Positions 47,377-58,981 of a stretch of 64,000 nucleotides of DNA are shown one piece after another. Position 1 is the stretch's first letter; every line of letters starts with the position of its first letter. Where the stretch lies: positions 4,833,823 through 4,897,822 of the forward strand of contig OZ018408.1 of assembly GCA_963969595.1 (NCBI GenBank). Direction: 5' to 3'. Position numbers and translations under genes: made by a program. This stretch comes from Neckera pumila. Taxonomy: Eukaryota > Streptophyta > Bryopsida > Hypnales > Neckeraceae. Below the pieces are notes generated by a model that worked only from the letters and a program-made list of their open reading frames with translations, ran no database searches and was not told the DNA's origin.

Positions 47377-49951
47377 CTACTCGGGTACTTTACTGCCGTC
47401 AAATCCAGATAGCTCAGACAAACTTGCGAAATCCTGTTCTCCAGAGAATTTCTGCAAGCGCATGGAGCGGGGCCAACCAAGGATCACAATGAAACACAAT
47501 CAATTCAGTAAGGCCAAAAGCTGCAACGTGAAATTTAAGAAACAAAAGAGAATGAACAAGGAATCTATAAAGAAGTTCGTCACTTGCCAAATCTAAAACA
47601 GAGTTGCACAGGAATCAAACACAGGAATTACACACATGAATTATACGCAAGTCTTATAAACAGGACTTATTCACGCGAGTTATAAGGACTTATACACAGG
47701 AATCATTTACTTGTGAAAGACTGATCCACTGTTGAAATTGCATAACCTATGCTTAAGGAGGTTGAGAGCACGATATAGCTTCATACCTGGCCATTAATAA
47801 TCCAAGTTGGAAATCCTTGGATGTCTACAGCATCGCATTCCTTGGCAATTTGCACTCCGCTTCTGTAGCCCTCGGGATAGCATTCAACATATTCGAAGTA
47901 CTTCATAGCTTCCTTACCAAACATCTGCAGCCCAGGTTAAGAAACGCACTCTGGAAGCTTTTAGAACTCCATGTTCTGGATAAAAGCAGGTTGTAACACA
48001 TTGGGATGCGTGGATTTGGCATTCAACTCGACAATATTAGCAATAGGAATGCGAAGTGCCGCATTCTCAAACTTAAAACAATTGCCATGAATTTCGTCGT
48101 ACCTGCTTTTGCTCGAAACAGTGAGAGCACCAAAATGCACCGTACATTTTTGCGCCTATTGCTTTCAACTGCTTGGCCAAGGCTATCTCCTGTGGACTTG
48201 AGATATGTGTGACTTCTGGAGATGTTGGTGGTAGATCTATTTCACCAGACCTGAATTCCAGCGCAGAGATAACTGTCAAACAGCATATGCTATCGTCTTG
48301 GTTTTGCTGGAAAATGCTATAACATGGAAGACATCAAATTTCAAGATATCCAGATTTTCAAGGAATGTTTCAAGTATCCAAATAATATTACACCAAGAAT
48401 TCGTTAGTTGGGAGTGAATCTTGTCTGCTGAATAGCGAAAACCAAAACTTGAGCTTAAAAAATCAGCATGCCTGATAGCCGCCGAGTCAATGTTGTTAAA
48501 AGCCACTGAGAGCACTAAGGCGATGGAGACCCCAGCACCAAATTGGATCCCAGCTACATTGCGAAGGTCTTTAGGAGAGAAGCCCTGCATGTGTTAAAAT
48601 CGTTTCAGCCCCGCCGTACGTGACTACAACTCTGCATTTCACATGACTAGAAATATGAAGTTGCAAGGCCCTCAATGCGCTGCCCACGTTGTGATCGTTG
48701 CCCACTTCTATAGAAAATCATTCACAATGCATCGAGTGTAGTCCTGTAAGACCACAGTCCTAAGACTTAACAGACGTAGCGATCAATGGCTATTTGTTTG
48801 AGTTTCCTAAAGATAGCGCAACTACATTGTGTAAATAACAGATAGAGGAGAATGATGACAACAGAAACGGATGGAGTGAACTTACCACAAGAGTGCACAA
48901 GAGAAGACTGGTTGAGAGAAGTGCCGAACCAACACAATATGTACAAGATGCACCACCCAACTTGACATTCAAAATGTATATGAAGTAGGAGCTTGCAACC
49001 CCCATTGCTGTGGTGCTTGCCAACAACAACCATTTCACAAGACCTTCCTCCTCAATAGCACGTTCCTTAGGGTTTGTTGCCACACGGCCAGCTAAGAGTG
49101 TCACAGTACCATATGCAAGCATTCCTACCAACGACAAAGGAACTCCTGAATTGTCACAAGCACATGCAAGATTAGAAATATACAAACCATCCACGCTGTT
49201 GGCAGTGAATTGAGTGAAACGCTGAACTTCTCAAGTATAACTGGGGTTTACAACAAAGTAACCCATTTCACATACCAAAGATTGTCCCATATTCGCTGTT
49301 GAGAACATCGTCGCAACCGGTGCTACCAAGGGGACACGAAACTGGTCCGCCATACAACTTCATCCATGTCAGATAAGCAGTCTCAACTAATCCAGCCGCT
49401 GCCAGGCCTGTTATCAACCCATACCGCAATTTTGATGGCTCCTCTGCAGAAAATGTTTCTACCCTTTTCACTTCCCCTTCGACGATTTCTACATCGTTCC
49501 TGGATGAGATCTCTGGAGAGCTTTGATTATCGTCGTTTGTAGGGGAAGGAGATTCGGCTCGTATACAAAGTGAAGGGAGCAGGTGAGTTCGCTGACGGCG
49601 ATAACAACCTCTGTCGCATCTTTTCTAAGTCGCACACAATCACATAAGTATTTTTTTTCAATTTAAACTTTGAGAGGCACAGAAGACGACAAAATTGAAA
49701 GCACTCACAAAACGAATATGCACATTAAGTAACATACGTTCTTCTACAACATATTGCATCCTCTGGCTCAGTCAGCAGGAAAAACACCAGAAAAGACGTT
49801 TGGCAGTGCATACCGTAATAAGTGGGAGATGTCTTGAGATGTGAAAGGGATTTAGATTGCAAATGTTTTTGAACTTGTGCATTCGACTTGAAGCATTCCA
49901 AGCACAAGGAACCGGAGCTGAAGAGAGTACAAAAGAGCTTACGATCTCCAT
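47377..49951 (-). CDS. LTO1: LTO1: VKOR-thioredoxin fusion, thylakoid disulfide-forming enzyme
   Basis: Seven exons on the - strand: 49951-49814, 49624-49276, 49145-48886, 48584-48472, 48250-48103, 47924-47787, 47451-47377. The phases join to 406 residues. Residues 1 to about 70 look like a plastid transit peptide. The membrane VKOR domain (about 110-285) has the loop cysteines Cys143/Cys150 (CPLGSTGC) and the quinone-reducing CTYC pair Cys230/Cys233. The C-terminal thioredoxin-like domain has WCSHC (Cys328/Cys331), a second pair Cys351/Cys366, and FPTWIING. In plants LTO1 oxidises lumenal thiols for photosystem II assembly and passes electrons to a quinone. The exon 4 donor appears to be GC (CAG|GCATGC); an alternative GT donor farther in would add residues. 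The first exon is inferred from splice consensus, phase and composition. All catalytic cysteines are intact. Confidence 0.93.
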
Positions 49952-50125
49952 GAATAAAGTATTCCAACAATCTGCATAAATGCAATCGAAGGGATTACTT
50001 TGCAATAGCTCTGAAATCGAAGTTTCGCTTCAAAAAACTCCACATTTGACGAACCGCATATTAGAAGCGTAAATAGATTATGCTGATTTTGATTATCTTC
50101 CAGAACTACCAACTCAGAAACCCTG

Positions 50126-50137
50126 AACCCTAAACCC
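50126..50137. promoter_or_regulatory. Telo-box (AACCCTAAACCC) upstream of LTO1
   Basis: Twelve bases matching the plant telo-box, 175 bp upstream of the LTO1 start; another AACCCTAAAC is at 50571-50580. In plants telo-boxes are common in promoters or leaders of housekeeping genes. Function here is inferred. Confidence 0.4.
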
Positions 50138-50139
50138 AC

Positions 50140-52355
50140 AGAACCTCTGGTGATACTAGCTGCCTCTCCACTAACTTAGCACGAACGAGACTTGGAGAAC
50201 TTGAGCAGAACCAGCACATATGGATGGCAATTACATTCTCAGTGAAGTTTCACATCATCATCTCTAAACAACCAGTCATTCATTTCTGGGCTAACTATCG
50301 ACAGATTTCGAAAAAAACTGGTCTACCGAATGCGAATTTAAAGAAGTCAATGCGATTATTCAGCCAGAATTCAACGAAAATTTCCTTAAATAGCCAGAAA
50401 TCATATTAGTGGCTACCAAAATAACAAAAAACCCAAGCAAAACCTTCCGAAATAGTAGCCTGACCCAAATTTTGGAGTCAAAACGAAAAATGAGTAAAGC
50501 AATGCTGCCCTAAATGATGCAAAGTGCATTTCTATTCTGCAATTCTAGGCAGGGACAATCCGCACCTTCAAACCCTAAACGCCGATGAATTCAATCCACA
50601 AAAATCTCGACAATTTGGAGTTCGGAGTCTACATGAACTTGGAACCCGGCAACATTCAAAAACCTCCATGGCATTCCTTCAGTCTAACATCCATCAGCAA
50701 CCTCAGTAACCCAAAACGGCGACTCACCTAACAAGTTCCAGCCACACACATCCACAGACGGGATTCCACGAAGAAAGAGCTCCTGAAATTTAAGCTTCAA
50801 TCGAGTCGCTCTTCAATTCGATTTGCAAAATGCACCGGGATATCACAAAGCTTGCTTTCGGGGTGAAATTTGACGCGCAAGATTGTTTGAAACATCGAAA
50901 ATATCAGCAATGCTTGACCCTGAACTGCATTTTGCAAGTGAAAACTACGAAAATCTCCATTCAATTCAACAAATTCGCGAACCTGTCGGATTCTACGGTA
51001 GATTGGATATGGCAGACTCCTGTAAGAGCAGGCACCTCCAGCCCCATTGGATGAAGAACCCCGGCCCAAATTGGATGAAGAACGCCCCAAATTTTCTGCA
51101 AATATCTATATCTATATCTAATTTTTACTTCAGTTTCAACAAATTACAGTAGCGTTATTTTGTATTGCTGGTCTTACAGGGCCATCAATATTATCAAATT
51201 TAAACATCCCTCTGTGATTCCTCTAAGGTAACAATTCCTAAAACCTTGATCAAATTGATTGCGAAGAAAGTGTGATTTTGAAGATCTAAGCATTTATTTA
51301 ATTGGGATGAATGATGAGTTATTTGAATAGACCCAACGCACTATATTCATCATTCCAAATATGATTGCTGAGGGATTAATGCTCAAACATTGTTGAGGGA
51401 TTAATGCTTAAATCATAAACAATCTTTTTGTTTTTTACAATTGGTAGGATTTTATAATAATTGATAGTTTGTTTTAATTTGCTTTTTGCAAACTATGAGA
51501 TCATAACATTCTTAAGTGGTAGTAGCATGGTCCTTTTAATACAATATTGTTAAAAAAAATCTAAGACCAAATCATTTAAGATTTCAATTGAACTGATAAT
51601 TCTTCATAAATTTCATACCTTTGTACATGGTTTCATTCTACCAGCAATGCCATTATACATTACAAAAAGAATCAGCCCTCAAGAGGTCTACTTCCCTTCA
51701 TGGGTTGTGAGTTCCTCGCAATGGAACCGTCACAACCCCTTTGGCCACTATTCATCACAATAAAAAATATTCAAAAAATATTCAAATATTGAAAAATATA
51801 AAAAATACTAAAATTACAATATCATAATAAAAAAATAAAAGTAAAGTAAATAAATAATAGTAATTAAAATAAAAATTTAGGTTCATGAAGATAATTATGA
51901 TCACACCAAATTTTGAATTTATTTATTTATTTTAATAATATTTTTTTTTTTTCAATTTTTTCAATATTTTTCAATTATACTTTTGAGTTGTCCCGACCAA
52001 ACTAAGCTCTGTAGTTTGTTGGCCCCATTTTTTTCTTATTTGGCCATTGTTTCTTGTTGTCCGGAAACTCACAAACCTTTCAAAGCCTCATTTTTCTTGT
52101 AATGAAAGGACAACCCAATCTTCCTAATCAAGTGTGTTATAATTTGTGCTTTTTTAGATACATCTATAGTAAATTGCACATGTGAGGTAAACAAGTGGAT
52201 TGTATAATCAATATTGGAATGGGAGTTGTGTAGGCTTGCCAATTTCTATGGCCAAATATTACTCTTGTAAACCTTAGTTCACTTACTCTGCATACACAAA
52301 AGTAGATAGATCTATTTAACACCATGACTTCCACCTAATGCAAACATATTATAAT
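50140..52355. other. Intergenic, LTO1 upstream region
   Basis: 50140-51100 is less AT-rich and may contain LTO1 promoter or unrecognised exons; open frames there show no domain. 51200-52350 is AT-rich with A/T runs near 51760-51960. Confidence 0.4.
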
Positions 52356-52358
52356 TTA

Positions 52359-52903
52359 CTACCTCTGTCCTAAAATGATCTTCCTATTAGACAAAATGTT
52401 CTAGATTTAGGCTAAAAATGACATTTAAAATTTCAATTTCACGCTATAACTAGAATTTGATGCACACCTAGCATTCTGAAAACTTTAAGTTTTGGAGCCC
52501 TTTCAAAGTGAAGTTTGGAAATATTGAAAAGTAGAAATCTTTTGGACATTTTCAAAGAGCATCACTGGTAAATTAATTGTTGAGTGTGAGGTCATCATTT
52601 TGTAGGCATTTAGCGTATGCCCAAGACCATGTGTGCCCTTTGTTCTGCTTCCTAAAGCCTCATCTCCTTCAATTGGACAATATTCAAAGAGACCCCAAAA
52701 AATAAGAGTGAACCGTGTTGATTGACCACTTTAGTCATTTCATTTGTCTTCTTGATTGTCTTTTGATTGATGATTGCATGGACGGAGGGAAAACTACTAC
52801 TTGGAGTTGTTTTGTAGGTCCCAAATAGCAATTGAAAACCAAATTCAACCAATTTGCAACATCATGAAGTGCAACAGGAAGATCATTTTGGGACAGAGGG
52901 AAG
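52359..52903. mobile_element. Stowaway/Mariner-like non-autonomous element (about 545 bp)
   Basis: The left end CTACCTCTGTCCTAAAATG, preceded by TA, and the right end CATTTTGGGACAGAGGGAAG are inverted. They resemble the CTCCCTCCGTCCCAAAA terminus of Stowaway MITEs. The right-hand TA has decayed. Non-coding. Confidence 0.65.
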
Positions 52904-53277
52904 ATGAACTAACTTATGAGATTTTAGTCAACATAGGCATATGCACCACAATTATTGTACTATACAACAGAAGAATTATTTAACTCTGTAACAAGGCAAC
53001 ATGAAAGTGTCCATGATGATAGAAAATTCTTCTACATAAGACAAAATTGTAGATGTACATCTTTGAAAAATGGCTGTCATTTTGTACAGTGGTGTCACTA
53101 CAAAATTTTATTTTTATAAAAATTAGTTCAACACAGAAAAGGTTCCAGACAGCACTACTTCAAAATAGTGTGACGCTGGTAAATTAATGTCACTCTCACT
53201 AACAGGATAAATCAGTGTATTTGTTCCTGATCATCACTCCAACTGAAATTTCTCCTCAAATTTGATACGAATCTCTT

Positions 53278-56200
53278 CTAGTGATTTCCACTGTTCGTCA
53301 TGGCAGCGAATGCCGCATTCGTCAGTCGACAATTCCGACGAATCTCACCCTTTACTCCCAGGAATCCTGGTATCCCCATCTTGATTTGATTTGAAGCCAT
53401 GTGCACCAACGCATTGGAAAATTTTAGCTGCACAATTCAAACACACACGCGCACACACATACTTCAATGCAAACCTTGAGAATGTCAAAAATGCAAACCT
53501 TGAGAATGTGAAAAATGGAAACCTTGACTTCAATGCAAACCTTCAGCAAACCTCGGATTTAGTTGATACAGGTGCAGTTACAGTCGCCCAACTGAACATT
53601 CAGATCTAGCAATGCCAGTCATAGTTATCAGAGCACTAGGATTTCACACAATATTATGTCGATTAGATCGAATATGACCATCTTTGCAAAACAAAGGATG
53701 TCAATACTACTTCAACCCTAAGTGCCCAAACTGCCGATTCAAGTGGTTGGAATGAATCATATGAGAAGCTTTGAGGAAGGTAATAAAAGGTGGTACTGAA
53801 AAGAAAAATCAACAGAGGAAATGGTGGACTATGTTTTTGAACAAATTGGAATATGTTTTATGTTTTTTTCTGAGATAGAGGGGATTTCATTTCCAAAAAC
53901 AGTAAAACTCCGAGCAGAAAGCCCCACAACCAGGCAAAATTGGAATATGTTTTGAAGGTTATACGATGATTATACGATGTGTACGATGATACACATTTTA
54001 GTCGTGGGCATTTAGGTTTAACATTCCTGCTGTCCATTTCTACGATAGTTCCTAGAATTCCATCAGAAGGACTAGTTCATGCCAGTGATGTACTTGTTAA
54101 GTGTCCACTGCTACTTAATTCCATCAAAAGAAATCATGACTCCTCCATTTCTGAGCAAATTGCAATATGATATGAGAGTTACTACCATCAAAACTATTAG
54201 CTAGCTTCCACAGTGAACTTCATACATTTATCTCGAGCATTTAGGGTTCACATTCCTCCTGTCCATCTCTACGATAGTTCGTACACTTCTATCACAAGCA
54301 ATAGTTCATGCCAGCGAAGTAATTGGAATGCAACCCACCTGCCAGAATTCCCCGTTCTGAGAGTTCAAGTTGGAAGTGAACTCGGTTTGGTGGTCAAGAA
54401 ACAAAGCGTGATCCGAAGTGAACATCACTCGTCCCGTGACGCCGTTGGTGTAGTACATGTTGTCGAAGGTGTTGGGCGACACGGGGTCCAGCGGCACGGC
54501 CGTGTTCGGATTCCCGTTCTGCGGACACACTTGCTGCAGATGCACGGCGTAATCCGCATCCAGAGCCGGGTCCACGCCGTTGGGGGAGCCCGGGAAGTTG
54601 TAGAGGCGAGAAAAGATCTGTGCGCAGCTCGTCCTGCCCACGGTATGTGCACCTGCATGATACTCACATCATCATTTTTTAGCCCCCAGCTTACAAGTGA
54701 TCTTCGCAAGACCACATCCGATCCGTGAGTCATAACATTTTCGAAAGGAAAGAGAACGAACTCCGATAGTTATGAAGGCGACATAAATTAAGAGTCTGTT
54801 TGAGAGTCGGTGAGAATTAGGGATTGTTCAGGATTTAACTGCGAATTTGAACAACTAACCAAGCTAGGGTCTTTTCAATCTTTAGCAAGTTTCAGAATAG
54901 GTTCATCCCGGCTGCGAGGGGCGTCCATGCCACTGGAAAATCAAGTGATTCCACTGGTACATGGCAACGTTCGCTGCACCATGTTTTCTATCAGCATGTA
55001 GGTGAACCTTCGATCACTAGGGACTTAGCGGGACATCTATTCGGCTGGTCAAGAATTTTCTTCTGATTTGTGAATCTTTACCCAATATGACGACACATTT
55101 ACTCAACTTTGAATATAAACATCGCTAGACATCCCAGGAAGAGACATTCCTTTCTACAATGCAGTGGTCGGAGGATTTTTTCAGTGGCATTCAAAGATAT
55201 TTATTATGGCGATTTGAGTGCAGGGTTTAGGGTTTAGGGTGGGGTGCCTGAGAGCGTGATCATCTCATCCTGGCTGAGTCCCTGCGCCAAGAATTTCTGC
55301 GTCAACTCCGTGGCAGAGGTTTCCGTGGACACCAGATTGGCGTCAGCGCTCGCGGTGCTGGACACCAACCCATCCAGACGTCCTGTGGGCATGTCGAATT
55401 TCCGTCCGCCAGTCTGCAGAAACCAGGAACACAATGGCCATCAATTAAACGAAAAACTCTACCGATGGAGTGCTATTGCGATGAATGAGCAATGTAGAAG
55501 ACGAGCAATACCAAAGCGACAGCGTCACGAGCAGCGAGCGCAACAATGTCGGCACACGAGACAGTGTTAGGGCACGTCTTCTCCAGCTGCGTCTTGGCGG
55601 CGTCGATCACTTCGTAGCCTCGAACTGACAAGTTCGGGCCAGACCTCTTCTCCACGTTGGGATTCTGCGCACTGGGATCCAGAAGAATGGATCCATCACA
55701 GCCCTGCAAAACCAGACCAAGGTTTCAAAACGACCTCTTTCTTGTTGTGAGAAATCAATAATTCAGACGGAACTGGCCTTTATATCACCAGAATCGGAGG
55801 AACATTGCATGTCACTAATAACAGGAAGTAATGGTTGCAACAAATCATTAGTTTGCAATGGTTTTGCAGCGGAACTGTATTTTAATTTGCCTTAAACCCA
55901 TCTCTATTGCAACCAGTGCAAAAAAAAGCAAACTTCTTGCTAAAGTCTTGGACGCAAAACCCCTGCTCTTCTATAGTTCTACACCTAAATTGTTGCGAAA
56001 ATTATTATAAACTCAAGTAGTCGCACAGACATTGCACAATGTTGTACTAAACCATAGCCAAATTGCTAGTAGATTTCTGGCGATTAACTTGGACAAAGAA
56101 ATGTCCGCAATTAATCTCCAGGGCATATACATTACATGCACATTCAAGTAGAAAAGATCGAAATGCGGTGCAGCTCGCAACACAAGTACGCATGTACCTC

Positions 56201-56425
56201 CACGAAGCAGTCATGGAACAACATGCGAATTAGAGAGGGAGCCACGCCGGGGTCCTGATTGAAGGCTTGTGTCACCGCTTGTGTAACAATGGCTTCGGCG
56301 TTTGCACAGTTCTTCGTTCTGTAGAAGCCAATGAAGAACTGAGCATTCACCCCACTCCAGCTACATGAATATCCCACTATCCACAACGCTACCAGGAACC
56401 TCCTAATAGCCATAGCCATCGCCAT
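53278..56425 (-). CDS. Class III (secretory plant) peroxidase
   Basis: Five exons on the - strand: 56425-56198, 55703-55512, 55413-55248, 54652-54339, 53427-53278, joining in phase to 349 residues. A signal peptide covers 1-28 (cleavage after GVNA). The distal haem site is Arg67/His71 in [12 protein letters not shown]. The proximal haem ligand is His198 in LSGAHTVG. Eight cysteines fit the family's four disulfides: 40-120, 73-78, 126-333 and 205-238. These enzymes oxidise phenolics with H2O2 in the wall or vacuole. Introns sit at the classical places (after DCFV, before TGG, inside LSG/AHT). The third intron appears to use a GC donor (TCAG|GCACCC). The usual Pro in the NLPSP substrate loop is Val (ANLVS). 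The start ATG gives a full signal peptide. Substrate cannot be told from sequence. Confidence 0.95.
53464..53548. repeat. 24-bp tandem repeat next to the last peroxidase exon
   Basis: Units close to AATGCAAACCTTGAGAATGT plus a few A residues recur three to four times, the last ones shortened. It lies in intron 4, just upstream of the exon 5 acceptor in gene orientation. Confidence 0.8.
53985..54332. repeat. Tandem duplication in peroxidase intron 4
   Basis: 53985-54095 and 54222-54332 share TTAACATTCCTGCTGTCC or TTCACATTCCTCCTGTCC, CTACGATAGTTC and AGTTCATGCCAG, offset about 237 bp. The second copy ends at the donor of exon 4. Confidence 0.7.
55222..55240. repeat. Telomere-type repeat at an intron donor
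   Basis: AGGGTTTAGGGTTTAGGGT, nearly three plant telomere units, begins about 7 nt inside peroxidase intron 3. Confidence 0.85.
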
Positions 56426-56526
56426 CTCGTCTCACTGCTTAGCTTTCAGTCCACCAGCACCTGAGTTACTTCTCGATACGAGGTTACCTTAGAGATCTCG
56501 TACCAAAAAAATGTATCTCAGCGATG

Positions 56527-56533
56527 TATATAT
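56527..56533 (-). promoter_or_regulatory. Possible TATA box of the peroxidase gene
   Basis: TATATAT lies about 100 bp upstream of the ATG. Weak on its own because TA-rich strings are common here. Confidence 0.3.
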
Positions 56534-57516
56534 CTTCTACTCTGCAACTGCTCTGGTCTATCAATCGAACTCAGCTGATCACAATCTACTTGCAATCGTA
56601 ACGTGAGTGAAGTTAGTTACTTCAGAGCAAGAGCTGCTGCCCGAGCTGCTGCAAATTAGAAGCTAAGGAAGAGAAGAGAAGAGCAAGCACTCAAGTTGAT
56701 CAGGGAAAGAGGTGACACTTAAGATCGAGAAACATGAATGAGAATTGAAGTAGCTCAAGTTCAATCTCACCTGTACTCAGCTGCAATTAACAGTCACCTG
56801 CCCCAGCTTGAATTAATAATGATCACCAGGAACTATAGAAGTAAGTTGTGTAGTACTACAGTAGCTGTGTAGTATACTGCGGAGGCAGTGGCAACTACTC
56901 TACTGAGCACTGACAGGAAACATGAAAGCATTAATTAATGTTAACGAAGACTCTGAAGCATCCCACTCGTCGCGACGACGCGGTTTAACTTAGCTTAGTT
57001 GAGCTTCATGAATTCATTGAAGTGCACGCAGCTGCCATCGCGGGGGTCGCTCAGAAACTGACTGGCGGAGACTTTTGTGCCTCACGGTGTTATATTGGTA
57101 CCAAAGTGATCATGAGTAGTCATGAGAAGTTTAGAGGTGGGGTGCTCAGAGAGCGCCTTCTAATAAGTACTGATCCTCTATTCTCAGAGGGGTTATACAC
57201 TTCACACCATTTTTCATGCAATTTTTGTTGAAAGACAAAGAGAAGTTGCATCTAATTCACTTTTAGTTCATACTCTTTGGACTCTTATTGAATTAGTTAT
57301 GAATTTTTTAAGTTGAATGTGGAAGTGCTCTGAAATTGTACCCCCTCCAAAAAAAAAAAATGTTTATTATGTGCACTTTAATACGTAACCCTACGGTAGA
57401 GGATGGGTTAAGAACCCATTTTGAGTATTGAAAATTAGGATTGTCAAGTATTTAGGTCTGTTTAATGTTTGTTTCTTCAACATATTGATTTTTATTTTGG
57501 AGTTTTTCTTAGTGGT
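56534..57516. other. Intergenic, peroxidase upstream region
   Basis: Probably promoter. AAGAGAAG and AGCTGCT repeats lie near 56625-56690. No gene recognised. Confidence 0.4.
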
Positions 57517-57760
57517 GATGTTGAATGAACTATTATTCATAAAATGCAACCATTTGCAATGTTAAAATTACAATTCAAAGTAGGCAAAGCAGTTTAATAT
57601 ATACGTCCCTTGTGGTAGTCAATGTTATCCTCTTTACAGTAACTACACCTAACAGATATCTCTGTCCAAAACCAACCCCGACAAAATTCTTGTCTAAAAT
57701 GCACACCTTCTACTCATGACTAAACTAAAGGTCAACTTTGGGTAAACTCATTTTCAGCAC
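57517..57760. repeat. Duplicated segment that preserves an empty TTAA site
   Basis: This 240-bp stretch matches 62478-62558 joined to 63611-63765. Here TTTAATATATACG is uninterrupted (TTAA at 57594-57597); in the other copy two mobile elements are inserted at and just after this point. Confidence 0.75.
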
Positions 57761-57902
57761 TTGACAAGAAATTCATAGTGCAAGTGTCCAAACTGAAAGC
57801 ATGTATACAGAATTATGAAGTCCCTTTTTGACTCCCAAGAAAAACCCAACAAAAACATAAATACTTTGAAAACAAGAACCTCACTCAAAGCAGAATGACT
57901 GG

Positions 57903-58062
57903 ACACAGGGAGAACGGGGAGGCGTTACCCTCCCCGGTGTTTATTTCCACAGTGAAGCTTCACCCCCCCTTGACTTTCTTTAAATGGAAAGTCAAGGGGG
58001 GGTGAAGCTTCACTGTGGAAATAAACACCGGGGAGGGTAACGCCTCCCCGTTCTTCCTGTGT
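57903..58062. repeat. Near-perfect 160-bp palindrome (hairpin)
   Basis: Two 76-bp arms (57903-57978 and 57987-58062) are exact inverse complements except for one base (position 8). The loop is 8 bp, TTTAAATG. The arms are GC-richer than the flanks and contain the sub-palindrome GGGGAGGCGTTACCCTCCCC. No target duplication is visible. It could be a recent foldback element, a small-RNA hairpin precursor, or an assembly artefact. Confidence 0.9.
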
Positions 58063-58702
58063 GGAACTAGTGGTCGATGCCTAAATTATCTTCAAAATCA
58101 GAAAACAGGTATTCTGAGCAAACGGTATCAATGCAGTTAGTCAATCGATCCTTTTCTTGTGACCCAATCAGACAAACTAATTGTGCAGCATGTACTGTTA
58201 GGCTTGCAGCCCGACTCTACTGCATTAAGCCTAACTAATGCCGGTATCCAGAAATCTCTTTCTTGTACTCAGTTCATTTCCCATCCTGAAAATTTTCATC
58301 TTAGTAGAGGCGATTGCAATGTCCTGTGATCGGGCAAGAGTATAGGATTTGGGGTTCTCTGTCCTCAGTCCTGCAAGCAAAGTGACCTGAATGCATAATG
58401 GACCGCGGATTCTGAGCATTCACGTACCAACAGTGCGTGTCAATTGAGTGTGCTTGATGGATACTATAGTTGTGATCGGAGCACCAAAAATTGGCAGGAG
58501 CTGGTGTTTAGAACTTCGTGAGAAGTGGGAAACCCAGCCTCTCCAAAGCCCCAGCTCTCAACGCAACTAACGGACCATCATGCCATTCAGTTCCTAGGAA
58601 CCGATGATCCCATCGCCCTCGCACATACCAAATCCAGCGCTCACAAAGTGCCAGCAATACCCAATACGAAGCCGAAGCGTGTTCCGTACTCCACACACCG
58701 CC

Positions 58703-58960
58703 CCTCCCTCCCCCAAGTATAAATACTGAGGGCCTGCAGGCACTCTGCTCGCACTTCTCTTCTGCCTTCGAATAGTCCGCGACCTCCTCCATTTCTCGGA
58801 GCGTAGCTTGCTGAAGTTTCCTCTCTTCCCTCCCACGTATTAATTCTGGGACCTCCAGGCTCTCCATTCTTAGTTTTCCTTCCCGACTTCGCTTCTGCCT
58901 TATTCCGCTACTTCCTGCATCCCTCCCAGCTTCGTTTCCTTCTTAAGTTTCCTCAGAGAC
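58703..58960 (+). promoter_or_regulatory. Core promoter and leader of the Dof-like gene, apparently duplicated
   Basis: Copy 1 (58703-58824) contains CCCAAGTATAAATACTGAGG, CTTCTCTTCTGCCTT and GAAGTTTCCTC. Copy 2 (58829-58960) has the diverged equivalents CCCACGTATTAATTCTGGG, CTTCGCTTCTGCCTT and TAAGTTTCCTC, offset about 120-136 bp. Only copy 1 keeps a consensus TATA box. Confidence 0.5.
58718..58725 (+). promoter_or_regulatory. TATA box (TATAAATA)
   Basis: Perfect plant TATA consensus after a C-rich tract, 257 bp before the ATG. This implies a leader of about 230 nt rich in pyrimidines. Confidence 0.7.
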
Positions 58961-58981
58961 TGTCTTGCATCATTCTATACG

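Noticed and set aside
54213..54728. 171-codon + strand open frame
   Set aside because: Antisense shadow of peroxidase exon 4 and its flanking introns.
58508..58867. 119-codon - strand open frame upstream of the Dof-like gene
   Set aside because: Overlaps the TATA box and leader; translation has no domain.
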